Shown: one piece after another, positions 45,810-56,635 of the stretch
Layout: each line of letters begins with the position of its first letter
Position numbering within the stretch: the stretch's first letter is position 1
Source: Mesomycoplasma ovipneumoniae
GTDB lineage: Bacteria > Bacillota_I > Bacilli_A > Mycoplasmatales > Metamycoplasmataceae
Direction of reading: 5' to 3'
Assembly (NCBI RefSeq): GCF_035918255.1
Contig: NZ_CP142136.1
Coordinates: 682,001-746,000, forward strand
DNA: 64,000 nt
The notes under the pieces: generated by a model
Told to the model about the DNA's origin: nothing
The model's database searches: none
Seen by the model: only the letters and a program-made list of their open reading frames with translations
Made by a program: the position numbers and the translations under genes

Positions 45810-48653
45810 ATGTTCAAAAATAAAGACACGCATAATTTTATTTACATCAAAGGTGCAAGTGAGAACAATTTAAAGAATTTTGACCTTGTAATTCCTAAAA
45901 ATAAATTAGTTGTCTTTACTGGGGTTTCAGGATCAGGAAAGTCATCTTTAGCCTTTAATACAATTTATGAAGAAGGAAAACGACGTTATATAGACTCTTT
46001 GAGTTCATATGCCCGACAATTTTTAGGCGGAACTAAGAAACCAAAAGTTGAAGCTATTTACGGACTTTTGCCAACAATTTCTGTTGAGCAAAAGACAAGT
46101 CATAACAATCCCCGCTCAACTGTTGGAACAATTACCGAAATTTATGACTATTTTCGGCTTTTATTTGCCAAAATTGGTAAACCTTTTTGCCCTAATCATA
46201 AAGCTGAAATTGTTCCTCAAAAAATTGTTAACATTTTGAATTCAATTTTGTCACGGCCAAAAGGTACTAGAATTGTGATTATGGCTCCTGTTGTTCAATC
46301 TGAGCGCGGATCTCACCGAAATTTAATTGAAAATCTTAAAAATCAAGGTTTTTTGCGGCTTAAAATTAATGATGTTACATATTATCTTGCAGATGAGATT
46401 AACCTTGATCCAAAGCAAAGACACACAATTTCTGTTATTATTGATAGATTTATTCTTGATGATGATGAAGAAACTAGACTTCAATCTTCACTTGAATTAG
46501 CATTTCAAATGGGAAAAGGAATTGCTCTTTGCGAGTTTGATGATTCTGAAGTAGTTAGATTTTCAAAATTACAGGCTTGTCCTTTTGGTGATTTTGAAAT
46601 GCCAAGTCTAGAAAATCGACTTTTTTCATTTAATTCACCTTATGGAATGTGCAAAACTTGCAAAGGATTAGGGACAAATTTAGAGGCTGATTTTGATCTT
46701 GTTGTTCCTGATAAAAATTTGTCTATTAACCAAGGTGCCATTAAATACTTTGGAAAATCAATAAATACAAAATCATTAGAATGGCAAGAGCTGCAAATTT
46801 TGCTTGAGTATTTTGAAATTTCACCTGATAAAAAAATCAACGAACTTACTAAAAAAGAGCTTGAAATTATCAATTATGGCTCAAAAGAATCAATTAATTA
46901 CTCGTTAGTTTCCGAAAGTGGAAAAAGATATGATTATTTTCGGCCAATTGAAGGTATTTTAAGTCGAATCCAGCGTAAATTTTGGGACACAACTAGCGAA
47001 GATCTTCGTCTTTGATTTAAAAAAATGATGTCTGAATTTTTGTGTAGCACATGTCAAGGTGCTAGACTAAATAATTATGCTCTTGCAGTAAAAATTGAAA
47101 ATTATAATATTTTTGAATTATCGCAGCTATCTATTAAAAATCTTATTGAGTTTTTTAAGAATTTAAATTTATCTGACTTTGATCAACAAGTTTCAAAATT
47201 GATTCTTTCAGAAATTCGCGATCGACTTTCTTTTTTAGATAATGTTGGACTTTCATATTTAAATTTAAGCAGATCAGCAGCAACACTTTCTGGAGGAGAA
47301 TCGCAAAGAATTCGGCTTGCAAGTCAAGTAGGATCGCAATTAACTGGGGTACTTTATGTTCTTGATGAACCTTCAATTGGATTACATCAAAAGGATAATG
47401 ACAGATTAATTGCGACTTTGAAAAAAATGGTTGAAATTGGCAACAGTTTAATAGTTGTAGAGCATGATCTTGAGACTATTTTAGCTGCTGATTATTTAGT
47501 TGATATAGGCGCTAATGCTGGTGAAAACGGTGGGTATTTAGTTGCTGCCGGAAAACTTGAGGACATTGAAAACGAACCAAAATCGATTACAGGACAATTT
47601 TTAACTAATAAATTAGCAATTCCAGTTCCTAAAAAACGTCGCAGTGGTAACGGAAAATTTATAATTATCGAAAAAGCAAGAGAAAATAATTTAAAAAAAA
47701 TCAGTATAAACATTCCTTTAGGTAAATTTGTCGTTATAACAGGGGTATCAGGTTCAGGTAAATCAACATTGGTAAATCAAATTTTGGTTAATGGGATTGC
47801 AAAACACCTGGGCGGAACAAATATTCGTGTTGGAAAATGTGATGAAATTAGGGGACTTTTTAATATTGACAAATTAGTTGCGGTCAATCAAAGCCCAATT
47901 GGAAGGACGCCTCGCTCAAATCCAGCGACATATACATCTGTTTTTGACGATATTCGCGAGATTTTTGCAAACACCGAGCAAGCAAGATCGCTTGGATTTT
48001 CTAAGTCAAAATTTTCTTTTAACTTGCAATCCGGAAGATGCGATAAATGCCAAGGCGATGGGCAAATAAAAATTGAAATGCATTTTATGCCCGATATATA
48101 TGTTTTATGCGATAACTGTCAAGGAAAAAGGTATAAGCCTGATGTTCTACAAATTCGTTTTCACGGTAAAAATATCGCAGATATTCTCGAATTAACAGTC
48201 TCAGCGGCACTTGAATTTTTTCATAACTGGCCAAAAATTGTTACAAAATTGCAAACTTTGGTTGACGTTGGTCTTGGATATATAAAATTAGGTCAATCAG
48301 CCACAACACTTTCAGGTGGAGAAGCTCAAAGAATTAAATTAGCAACATTTTTACAGAAAAAACCAACAGGAAAGTCACTTTTTGTTCTTGATGAGCCAAC
48401 AACAGGGCTGCATAATTATGACGTTGCAAATTTAATTAAAGTACTTGATAGAATAGTGGATAATGGCGATAGTGTCGTGATTATAGAGCACAACTTGGAT
48501 GTAATTAAAGTTGCAGATTATATTATTGACCTAGGACCTGAAGGCGGACAAGAGGGGGGAAATATTGTTGCAAAAGGAACTCCGGAGGCTGTTGCAAAGG
48601 TAGAAAAATCCTACACTGGCGCTTATTTGAAAAAGATTCTAAACGTTAAATAA
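45810..48653 (+). CDS. uvrA: Excinuclease ABC subunit A
   Basis: UvrA is the damage-recognition ATPase of nucleotide excision repair. The 947-residue protein has two ABC modules: Walker A GVSGSGKSS (38-46) and GVSGSGKST in the second half, signatures LSGGESQRIRLA and LSGGEAQRIKLA, and zinc-finger cysteines (CKTCKG, CSTCQG, CDKCQG...CDNCQGKRY). One UGA-Trp (LRLWFKKMM) joins the two long open stretches. It starts 3 bases after rnj, so both are probably one transcript, ended by the hairpin at 48670. Confidence 0.98.
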
Positions 48654-48664
48654 GCCCCTTAATA

Positions 48665-48788
48665 GAAAAACCACCAAAAAAAGTTTTGGTGGTACAGTTT
48701 TTTGCTTTAACTACAACTGCAAAGTCAAAGAAGTTCATTTGAGCGGTTTGAACATAACCAAAGCATAACATACCTAAAAGGTAGCTCA
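48665..48788 (-). ncRNA. Candidate small RNA with A-tract promoter
   Basis: A predicted minus-strand transcript of about 125 nt runs from a TATAAT (48795-48800) to the hairpin at 48670. It could alternatively encode a 41-residue peptide (ATG 48769-48771, MLCFGYVQTAQMNFF..., stop 48646), but that frame would run through the terminator hairpin and has no good ribosome site, so an RNA is more likely. No family recognised. Confidence 0.45.
48670..48704. terminator. Bidirectional hairpin terminator after uvrA
   Basis: Stem ACCACCAAAA / TTTTGGTGGT with a short loop and T runs on both sides. It ends uvrA on plus and a candidate small RNA on minus. Confidence 0.8.
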
Positions 48789-48794
48789 AAGATA

Positions 48795-48843
48795 ATTATA
48801 CAGTATTTTTAAATTTTCAAAAATATTTTTTTTTTTTTTTTTT
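48795..48843 (-). promoter_or_regulatory. A18-tract promoter upstream of the candidate small RNA
   Basis: On the minus strand: A18 (plus T run 48826-48843), TA, TTTTTG (48818-48823), 17 bases, TATAAT (48795-48800). The arrangement matches the promoter of the dispersed elements. Confidence 0.6.
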
Positions 48844-49336
48844 ACAGCAATTTTACGGGTCAATGAATAAAGGCTTCTAAAACAAATAAAAACCCGCAAA
48901 TTTGTGGGTTTTTTAAATAGAAAATAATCAAATTGAACTGCAAATTTGTAAAAAATAATGCTCATGATTTGGCAAAAATTCAAATTTTTGCAACATACAG
49001 CAACATTTTTGCAAACCTTGAATAGTAAAAGCCAGTCAAAATTCCTTAAGTAATCTTTATTGATTGAGCGGTTTTTTCTTTAATTGTAATTAAAAGAAAT
49101 TATGCTCAAATTAATAAAGCAACTATCAAATTTTTATCGTGGATTTAGATAGAGAAGATTCTTGCAGGTGATAAAAAAATCTCTACTTGAGAGTATATAA
49201 TATTAAAAAGTGATTATTTTTTACTTTTTGGTTAACAAAATGAAATTTTAATAGAAAAATATAGTAATACTTGCATAATTATTTTGCTATAATTTTATTT
49301 GCTTACTACTTACTCTAATAAAAAATAGGAGAATAT
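48844..49336. other. Intergenic region with a stable hairpin
   Basis: No gene. It contains the hairpin AAAACCCGCA / TGTGGGTTTT (about 48888-48914), part of a segment also found at 53777-53846, and the promoter (TATAAT 49288-49293) of the next gene. Confidence 0.5.
49288..49293 (+). promoter_or_regulatory. -10 box of the three-gene cassette
   Basis: TATAAT in TTTTGCTATAATTTT, 43 bases before the TTG start at 49337. Confidence 0.5.
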
Positions 49337-49912
49337 TTGAAAGTAAAATTAAAAATTTTCATAGGCTCTAGGATGAGACTAGCTCCTATGTCTTTTTTGG
49401 TTGACTGTGGATTTCAAAGTAATGATGATGAAATCCTTTTTAGAACTTCTCAAGGTTTGCCAGGAGCACTTATGCAAGCTTTGACGGGAGAAAATCAATT
49501 GGTAGCATATTATAATAAAATCTTGAAAAATAATCAAGATTTTGTTCTACTTAAATCTCAAGTTAACCAAGAAAATCTTAACAAACTAAAACAATTAGAG
49601 CAAAAATACTTGCAAGAAATTAATCATCAAGAAAACAAAAAAGGAATCAGTGTAAAACAAACAGACAGTAGTAAGATTCACTGAGATCCTTATTTAAAAG
49701 CGCTGAATTTAGTAAATTCAGTAATTATTTGGTTGAAATCAATGTTGAATTTTCTTAAATCACAAAATACTAGGCTTGTCTGGAAAACTAAAAACAAAAG
49801 TATAGCACAAATTTCTAAAAAAATTAAAGATGTATTAGTTCAAAATACTGCTCTTAAAAATCCAATGATTACTGAAGCCAATAAAATTCTAGAACAATTG
49901 ACGGTAGCATAA
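49337..49912 (+). CDS. Unknown 191-residue protein, first gene of a lipoprotein cassette
   Basis: Starts at TTG 49337 with a good AGGAG site (49328-49332) and ends at TAA 49910, reading through UGA-Trp at 49682 (KIHWDPY). The N-terminal part (FIGSRMRLAPMSFLVDCGFQSNDDEILFRTSQGLPGALMQALTGENQLVAYYNKIL) looks like a folded domain; the rest is helical and basic. No family recognised, no signal peptide. It is followed after 75 bases by a membrane protein and then a large lipoprotein in the same direction. Confidence 0.65.
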
Positions 49913-49987
49913 AATCTACTAATTAGTCAAAAAAGTCTATAAAAATAGACACTTTTTATAAAAATGATTAACTTATAAGGTTGGCTA

Positions 49988-50800
49988 ATGACAAAATTTG
50001 AAATGCTTTCTGTCTTTTGGAATACTAGAGTTGCCTTTATTGAGTTTTTAGGATCGCTGCTTTTAATTTTTTTCTTTTTGACATCAAAACATATTGTATA
50101 TCAACTAAAGGCAAATATTTTTGTTTCAAGTTTTCTCTATACTCTTTCATTTTTTTCAGCACTTTTTATTGCTCAGGCAGCTTCTGGATTTTTATCAAAT
50201 TCAGATATCAAACCGTTTTTAATACCACAAATTGTCATATTTGAATCAATTATCAAAGGTCTGACAAATTCTTTTACAGGAACATTGCTTTATCAAGGTT
50301 ATTTTTACATTTTTGCCAGTCAAATTTTAGGTGTTATTTTTGGTTATTTGGCCTTCTTTTTATATACAAAAATGGTAAAAAATATCGCAAAATATAAAGA
50401 AGATTTTCACAAAATAGTTATGGTTGAAAAGGCACCTAAAATTAGCACTTATTTACAAAAAGAGATCTTTTTTGGTTCATTATTTGTCTTTATTTTAATG
50501 AGTATTCCAAGAATTCCGTTTAGTGCCAATTTAACTTTATTTGATCATCAGATTGTTTTATTTATCTTGTTGCTATTTTTCTTTATTATTAACACCAATA
50601 CCGGTTTTATCAATTTTAATTTATGGTCAACTTTAGTGATCATACCTTACTTAGCAATAAGAAAAATTAATAATTTTAGTATTAGACTTTATTTATGACA
50701 AATCATTATTAACATACTGACAACTATTTTAATACCTGCAATTTTAAGTCTAATATTTTTAGGTATTGCCAGTTCTTCAAACTTAAGTTTTAATTTATAA
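49988..50800 (+). CDS. Six-span membrane protein, possibly a degenerate MIP/aquaporin relative
   Basis: A 270-residue membrane protein with about six spans. The layout hints at the MIP fold: an early VAFIEFLGSLLLIFFFL segment, YIFASQILGVIFGYLAFFLY after two spans (compare the usual 'yi.aQ.lGa.lGa'), and a second half beginning EIFFGSLFVF. However, the NPA boxes are missing (INFNLWSTL stands where the second would be), so this is a weak inference; a pore may not exist. TGG is used for several Trp codons and UGA once (50696-50698). The lipoprotein gene starts 20 bases downstream. Confidence 0.65.
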
Positions 50801-50820
50801 AATCTAACAAAGGAAAGAAA

Positions 50821-53166
50821 ATGTTTAGAAAAAAATACAAAAAACTATTTTTAGGTGTGCTAACTTCTGCTTTGTCCGTATCTGTTGTTGTTTCTTGTGG
50901 CATAACTAATAACGCTAATTTATTTACAAGTTCTACTAATTTAGAATTAAATAAAAACCACCCTTACTATTCAATTTATGAACCACAATTTAATATTGAT
51001 TTGTTTAAAACTAATAATTTAGAACAATTTTTAACAGCAGAGTTTGCTAAAGTACCTTATCAAGTCCAAAATTCTAACTCCAAATTAATTAACATTAATC
51101 AAGACTTTCAAGTATCACATATTTCAGACTTACAGCAAATTAATTCTAACAATCAAATAGTTCAACCAACAGTTGAGAATAATACTTTAACTTTAGATCA
51201 ACCTAAAGTGGAAATCAAAAATTTCAAGCAAAACAAATTGGCAAATAGGTTTATCAAATTAAATTTAGATTTACAAGGCTTAGAATCCAAAACTAAACAA
51301 ATGAACATAGACTTAAATAATTTCTATTATGAAATAAACTATAATCAAATTCAAGAAAATAATGATGACACAACAATTTTAGATGTTCCAATTACTATTA
51401 GATATTATAATGCTGATGACAAACAAAACCCTTACAAGCGAGAAAATTTTATTACAATTTATAAACAAATTAGCGGTTTTGCCCCAAATAAAGCAAAGCA
51501 AGATAATATTAACAAAACCAAAATGATTAGCAAAATTGACTATAAAAATAAAGCTAATGTTTCTGTTTATAGCGCTCTAGAAAATTTAAATTCTAAAGAA
51601 GAAATCAAAGGTGAGACTGATACTTTAATTAGAACTAAATATCTTGATAAACAACTAAAAGATATTGGTCTGTTTACTGTAGAAATTCCTCAAGATAGCA
51701 AAAGTCAATATTATCTAAAAGATGTTAGACTAGGGGAAGATCTAAAATCTATTTTAGTGTCTGTTGTCACAACTACAGACAGTGGACAAAATGCTTATAG
51801 TACGGAAAAAGTCTATAAAATTGAAGGCTTTAAACAACTAGATCAACAGGAAGTCCAGCAACTATTTAAAAAATATTTAAAAGTTCAAGTCAAAGGTGGA
51901 ATTAGTTTTTTTAACTATGATTTTGCCAATGTCAATAAAGATGATTTTGTAACTAACTTTGATCAAAATAGCTTTTTTGATATTAAAATTAATATTTCAG
52001 AAAAAACTAACGATACTAGTTTAGCTCCATACACAACTAAGGCTAAAATTAGCTTTAAATCAAAAAGTTCTATTTTTAAGGATTTTGAAATTGAGGATTT
52101 TAATATTGGAGTACCAAAATTTGTTTCTTTATTTGATTCTTCAACCTCATTATTAAATAAAAACCAAATTTTTTCACCTTATAATGCTTCAGTTTATATA
52201 CCAGAATTAGAAAGAAGAAATATTGGTGAAATTAGCAATAGTATTAATGAAGAGAGCAAATCTTTTGTGACTTCTGGTGGTTACAAAGAATTTCGTACTT
52301 TCTACACTGATAATAAATTAACTCAGGCCGTTCACTATGGTGAAGATGTTTTAGTGCCAAGTGGTCTATCGCTAAAAACTTTTTCTAAATCAAAATTACT
52401 AGGGGCTTACTACTTGCCAAATCAAGGAGCTGCTGAAGGAATTGGAACTACCGTTGCATTACAAGTTGATGTTAAGGACTTAGAAATTAGCCAAGAAACT
52501 AAAGACAAATATTTGCGTAATGTAGATGCTGTTGTTTTCTTTTTTATCCACCTAGACAATAATACACTTTCACTTTTAGGCCAAACAGCACAAGTTGAAC
52601 AAGGTAATAAAAATACCTCAAGAATAGCAACCTATCTAAAAGATGCTAGTCCGATTAGTCCAAAGGAATTAGAAAAAAATACTACTTTTGGTACAATTGG
52701 ACAGATAACTAACAATGGTGGTTGATCACCGCACGTTCACATCGAAGCTTATCCAATTCGATATGAAATCAAAAATGGTAAAAAAGTATTTGCTGAAAAA
52801 TTTTTAAATCAGAAATATTTGCTTGAACCACAAAGAAATATTAGAATAGCACCAAACCGTATTAATAAATATATCAGTGTAGATGAGCAAAATAAGCAAA
52901 TTATTAACTTAACCAGTCTTAAAGCTGCGGGCGTACAAATTGATCAAAGCAAAGACATTAACTTAGTTGATAATAGCGGGGAAGATACTAAAAAGATTGA
53001 CACACAATTTAAGGGTTATAAAAACCGAGATTACACTAAATCAATCGAGGATTTATTTATTAGAAATCAGGCATTAGACCCAAATATATTTTTCCAATTT
53101 CGTGATGATAAATCCTCGCGAGTAAGACTGGATAACTTATTTAAAAAGGCTAAACAAAATAGTTAA
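50821..53166 (+). CDS. Large surface lipoprotein of unknown family
   Basis: A 781-residue lipoprotein: signal MFRKKYKKLFLGVLTSALSV with lipobox ending at Cys26 (VVVSC). The mature part is polar, rich in Asn, Lys, Ile and Gln. C-terminal third contains YGEDVLVPSGLSL and GGWSPHVHIEAYPI, reminiscent of M23-type peptidase folds (HxH in HVHIEAYP and a YGxD-like upstream block); I give this only as a hint, since mycoplasmas have no peptidoglycan. One UGA-Trp at 52723. AAAGGAAAG precedes the ATG. Last gene of the cassette 49337-53166. Confidence 0.75.
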
Positions 53167-53207
53167 AAACTAAAAGATAAAAAATACAAAGTTGGCTGTT
53201 GATTTTT

Positions 53208-53776
53208 AGCCCGGCTTTCCCAGTTTGATGAGAAAATCTTAAAAAGTGTCCGGTTTTTGGGCACTTTTTAAACTTTTTTGGCAAACTCAGAAAAAATAAC
53301 TATCAAAGCAAAAACACTGAATTTTAAATCTAAGACTCACCAACGCAAAACCTAGCTATTAATAAAATAAAGCAAACTAAAAAAGCTAAAATTTTAACTT
53401 AAAAAGCAAAATTACAAATTTTTAAACTGCTTTTTTAGTTCAAAACACTGACAAAAATCATAAAAAAATACAACTACTATTTAAACTCAATGCAAATAGA
53501 AAACTCATTTTTATTTAAATTGAGCCTAAAAAAATATATGAAGTTTTGAAAGAACAATAACCAACAGCCATAAATTTGTAGATTTCTAAACGGTTAAATT
53601 TAAGGCATTCCACTATATTAAAAATATAATGGAAAACTCGCATTTTCTGATTTTTTTATGGCGAAAACATAACCAATTCCCCTTAATTCTAATCTCAAAA
53701 TTTATTAATTTATTCTTAGTGAGACTTATTATAACATAATTTTTTCTTGAGCCAAGCATTTTTTTTTTTTTTTTTT
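53208..53776 (-). mobile_element. Dispersed element, copy D
   Basis: Left end GGCTTTCCCAGTTTGATGAG and the 120-bp module shared with copy A (53285-53410) are present; the right terminal repeat is missing. The minus-strand core is complete: A18 (T run 53759-53776), TTGGCT (53750-53755), 16 bases, TATAAT (53728-53733), AAGGGGAA, ATG with a 4-codon frame (MFSP), hairpin, terminator. After the A tract it continues into sequence also found next to the A tract at 48826. Confidence 0.8.
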
Positions 53777-53820
53777 AGAGAAAATTTTGTGGGCTAGTGA
53801 ATATAGCTGCTAAAACAACA

Positions 53821-53846
53821 AAAAACCCACGAATTTGTGGGTTTTT
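53821..53846 (-). terminator. Terminator of the ula operon
   Basis: Stem AAAAACCCAC / TGTGGGTTTTT 20-odd bases after the ulaC stop. A close relative lies at 48888-48914. Confidence 0.8.
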
Positions 53847-53869
53847 AGATTGAAATTTTAAAGAAAAAA

Positions 53870-54349
53870 TTATGAATTAAGGTATTTTGAAAAATCAACT
53901 TTTTCCAAAACGGCGATTATTTCTTCTTTTGATGTAGCTTTAATAATTTTGTCAATATTTTCAGAATTTTCAAAAGCGGCAACTATTTGGGGCAAGGCAA
54001 CTGCGGTGTGAATATCTGCACTTGTTGCACCAAGAGTTATTAAAATTTGAACTGGACGGCTATCTTGGTCAAAATAAAAAGGTTTATCAAAGACAACAAG
54101 TGAAAAACAGTCTTTAAATACGTCTTTTCCAGCTTCAGCATGAGGCATTGCAAGAAAAGGACCAAGTATATAATAAGGTCCGTGTTCAATTGTTGAGTTG
54201 ATTATCGAGTCAATGTAATTTGGGCTTATTAATTTTTTTTCAACAAGCGGTTTACATGAGACTTCAATTGCTTCTTGCCAGGTTTGGGCTCTTTGATTAA
54301 TTAAAATTGAGTCATTTTCAATTAAATTTGTGAGTAAATTAACTGACAT
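53870..54349 (-). CDS. ulaC: PTS ascorbate-type EIIA component
   Basis: A 159-residue EIIA of the mannitol/fructose-ascorbate type, which takes phosphate from HPr and passes it to the EIIB. The active His70 is in FLAMPHAEAG; the C-terminal half has ILITLGATSADIHTAVALPQIV. I place the start at ATG 54347-54349 (MSVNLLTNLI) because AGGAGAAA lies 8 bases upstream; a longer frame starting at 54400 overlaps ulaB and has no site. It is the last gene of the minus-strand ula operon. Confidence 0.92.
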   Translation of the reverse strand: MSVNLLTNLIENDSILINQRAQTWQEAIEVSCKPLVEKKLISPNYIDSIINSTIEHGPYYILGPFLAMPHAEAGKDVFKDCFSLVVFDKPFYFDQDSRPVQILITLGATSADIHTAVALPQIVAAFENSENIDKIIKATSKEEIIAVLEKVDFSKYLNS

Positions 54350-54383
54350 AAGATTTTCTCCTAAATCAAAAAAAAAGATAAAT

Positions 54384-54674
54384 CTAAACAAGTTGCTCAA
54401 GAACTGGACTTAATGCAGTTTTAATTTCATTTTCGTCCATTAAATTAGTTACGCCAACAATTTTAGCTTTTTGGTTTTGATTAAACTCGCTAACAAGATG
54501 TTTTGAGGCGATAATTATATCTACTGAATTTGTAAGTCCTTTTGACTGACCCATTGAAAGGGCTTCTACAGAAGCATCAACCCCTAATTCTTTTACTATT
54601 TTTTGAACTTTCAACTTAATTATCATTGAAGTTCCCATTCCATTTCCACATGCAGCGACAATTTTTAATGACAT
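54384..54674 (-). CDS. ulaB: PTS ascorbate-type EIIB component
   Basis: A 96-residue EIIB domain protein with the active Cys9 in VAACGNGMGTSMIIK, the phosphoryl-binding loop of the lactose/ascorbate EIIB fold. ATG 54672-54674 follows AAAGGAGT; a longer frame to 54704 is rejected because it would precede this site. A gap of 156 bases with a strong hairpin separates it from ulaA, and a TATAAT at 54730-54735 could start a separate ulaBC transcript. Partner: UlaA in the membrane and UlaC. Confidence 0.92.
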   Translation of the reverse strand: MSLKIVAACGNGMGTSMIIKLKVQKIVKELGVDASVEALSMGQSKGLTNSVDIIIASKHLVSEFNQNQKAKIVGVTNLMDENEIKTALSPVLEQLV

Positions 54675-54729
54675 AATTACTCCTTTATTTAATGCAGCAA
54701 ACAAAAATAATTTTTACTATAATTTTAAA

Positions 54730-54735
54730 ATTATA
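54730..54735 (-). promoter_or_regulatory. Possible internal promoter for ulaBC
   Basis: TATAAT on the minus strand in GTTATATAATTTT, 55 bases before ulaB; TTGCTT 15 bases upstream is a possible -35. Confidence 0.45.
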
Positions 54736-54756
54736 TAACATTTTTGTAAAAAGCAA

Positions 54757-54797
54757 ATAAAAAATCTTGGTTTTTGCAATAACCAAGATTTTTTATA
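54757..54797 (-). terminator. Internal hairpin terminator between ulaA and ulaB
   Basis: Perfect 14-bp stem AAAAAATCTTGGTT / AACCAAGATTTTTT with an 8-base loop and T run, 35 bases after the ulaA stop. Confidence 0.85.
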
Positions 54798-54830
54798 CTA
54801 AAAATATAAAAATTTGAAAAACTTAATAAA

Positions 54831-56570
54831 TTAGGCTTCTTTTTCGACTAAATCAACATTAACTTTGAGTAATTTTTGTAGTCATGTTTTTTTAGTTTGT
54901 TTTGTTGAATCAACTCCTTGACCTAAAAGAATTAGACCAATCATTCCAACAAAAATAATGATTCATCCTAAAATATAGTGGAATTGACCAATAATTAGGC
55001 TAAGTCCAAAGAAGAGGTTTCAGTCACCCATTCCTAAAAATCCGGTTGTAACTGGATTTTGACCAGCAGGAATTCCAACATCACCAATATTTTGGATTAA
55101 TTTTAGACCAAATGAAATTACAATAATTTCAAAGAATCCAATTATTGCCGGAACAATAAATGCAGCTTTTCAACCTCCTGAGGCATTAGCATAAACTCCC
55201 ATTGCTCCTGAGTTGAAAAAGAGTGTAATAAAGAGTGGAATTGCGACCAAAGAATAATTGTTTCCAGGGATTGCAGCAAGTCCAACTGCAATAAAGACAG
55301 CCAAAAATTGCCCGAAAACTCCACCAAGGAATCCGTAAGTAACGGCATTAATTGAAAATCCATAAGTTGCGGCAATGTCAACAGCAACAACAGCACCAGG
55401 AATTACTTTTTCAGAAATTCCGTGGAATGACTGTTGTAATTCGGTAACAAACATTCTAACACCAGTCATAATTGCAATTAAGGAAGCAATTATTTGGAGT
55501 ACTCCACCTAAAATTATGAGAACAAAGTTTGCGCCACTATATGATCCATTTCAAGCAGCGCCGATTTTTGCAGCTTCTCCGGTAAATCCACTGTATGTAT
55601 CATTAACAGTTTTTTCTAATCCATGGTAACCAATAATTATCGCAAATAAAATTGCAAAGAGAAATAGCATAATTATTGTTTGGGTAAAAATGTTGTCCTC
55701 AAAAATTTTGAGTGATTGAGGTAATTTACGATTTTCAGCACTATGTTCTTTATTTCCAAAAAAGCGACCCATTTTGTAGCTAGTAAATAAAGTAAGCATT
55801 TGTTGGTGCCCAACAGCAAAACCAGCATTTTGGGTAACAAGGTTAGTTATTTTTAGTGTTGCAACCGATGAAGTTGCTCAGTAAATTCCTAAAAATAGAC
55901 CAGAAATAATTACAAGTCCAACTTGAGATCCAGCAGAAATTGCTCCACCATCAAGCAATGGAATTGAACGGAATAAAATTACATATAAAAGTGCGGTAAC
56001 AACTGTTGATTGCTGAAGCATAATATGTCCAGTAATCACAATTGAATTTGTGTTAGTGAACCTTTTTGCCAAAACCATTAAAATATTAACAATAAAGGCG
56101 GCAATAAAGGTGAAAGATGCTAAAGACAGAAAGTTATTTGCTTGTCCAAAGCTTTTCTCAAGAAAATTGCTAGCAGAAGTTCACCCTAAATAAGGATCAA
56201 GCGGAACAACACCACCGGATTTAATATCTCCAATTGCTCCAAAAACTGGAGCAGCTAGTCGAACTAGAGCAGCTGCTCCAATTCCTAAAAGAAAAACTCC
56301 GATAGCTGTCTTGAGTGCGCCAAGAATTGCTTCTCGACCACCCCGACCTAAAACAAGATAACCAACAAGAACTAACGATCCAAGCAAAAGTGGATTTTGT
56401 CTTAAATAGTTATCAAGATAAACTACTCGAACAAGAAAAACAAGGGCAGTTGAAAAATCCTCGCCATTATGACCCATTCGCACACCGAGTGTGATCCCGA
56501 TAATTAAAAGGTTAACTAACAAGAAAATAAGTAGGCCAAAAAGTAATTTGTTTTTTTTACTAAGCGACAT
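54831..56570 (-). CDS. ulaA: PTS ascorbate-type EIIC permease
   Basis: A 579-residue multi-pass permease of the UlaA/SgaT family, which brings in L-ascorbate or a related sugar acid while it is phosphorylated by UlaB. About a dozen hydrophobic segments, with family-like stretches VGYLVLGRGGREAILGALKTAIG, HIMLQQS, AVGHQQM and ATYGFSINAVTYGFLGG. The C-terminus extends about 50 residues (LLGQGVDSTKQTKKTWLQKLL...). UGA-Trp at several points. ATG 56568-56570 has AGGAAATAAA upstream. It follows the lactonase gene after 65 bases. Confidence 0.93.
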
Positions 56571-56635
56571 TTTATTTCCTTTCTTAAAATTTTTTTAAAG
56601 TTAGGCTAATAAATAGCTCTTTGAATTTAAAATCG

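Noticed and set aside
45810-48653. uvrA, pgk, fruA and others as split pseudogenes
   Set aside because: The breaks are all UGA codons at conserved Trp positions; under genetic code 4 the genes are intact.
48646-48771. 41-codon minus-strand gene overlapping the uvrA end
   Set aside because: No convincing ribosome site and it would include the terminator hairpin; a small RNA is the simpler reading.
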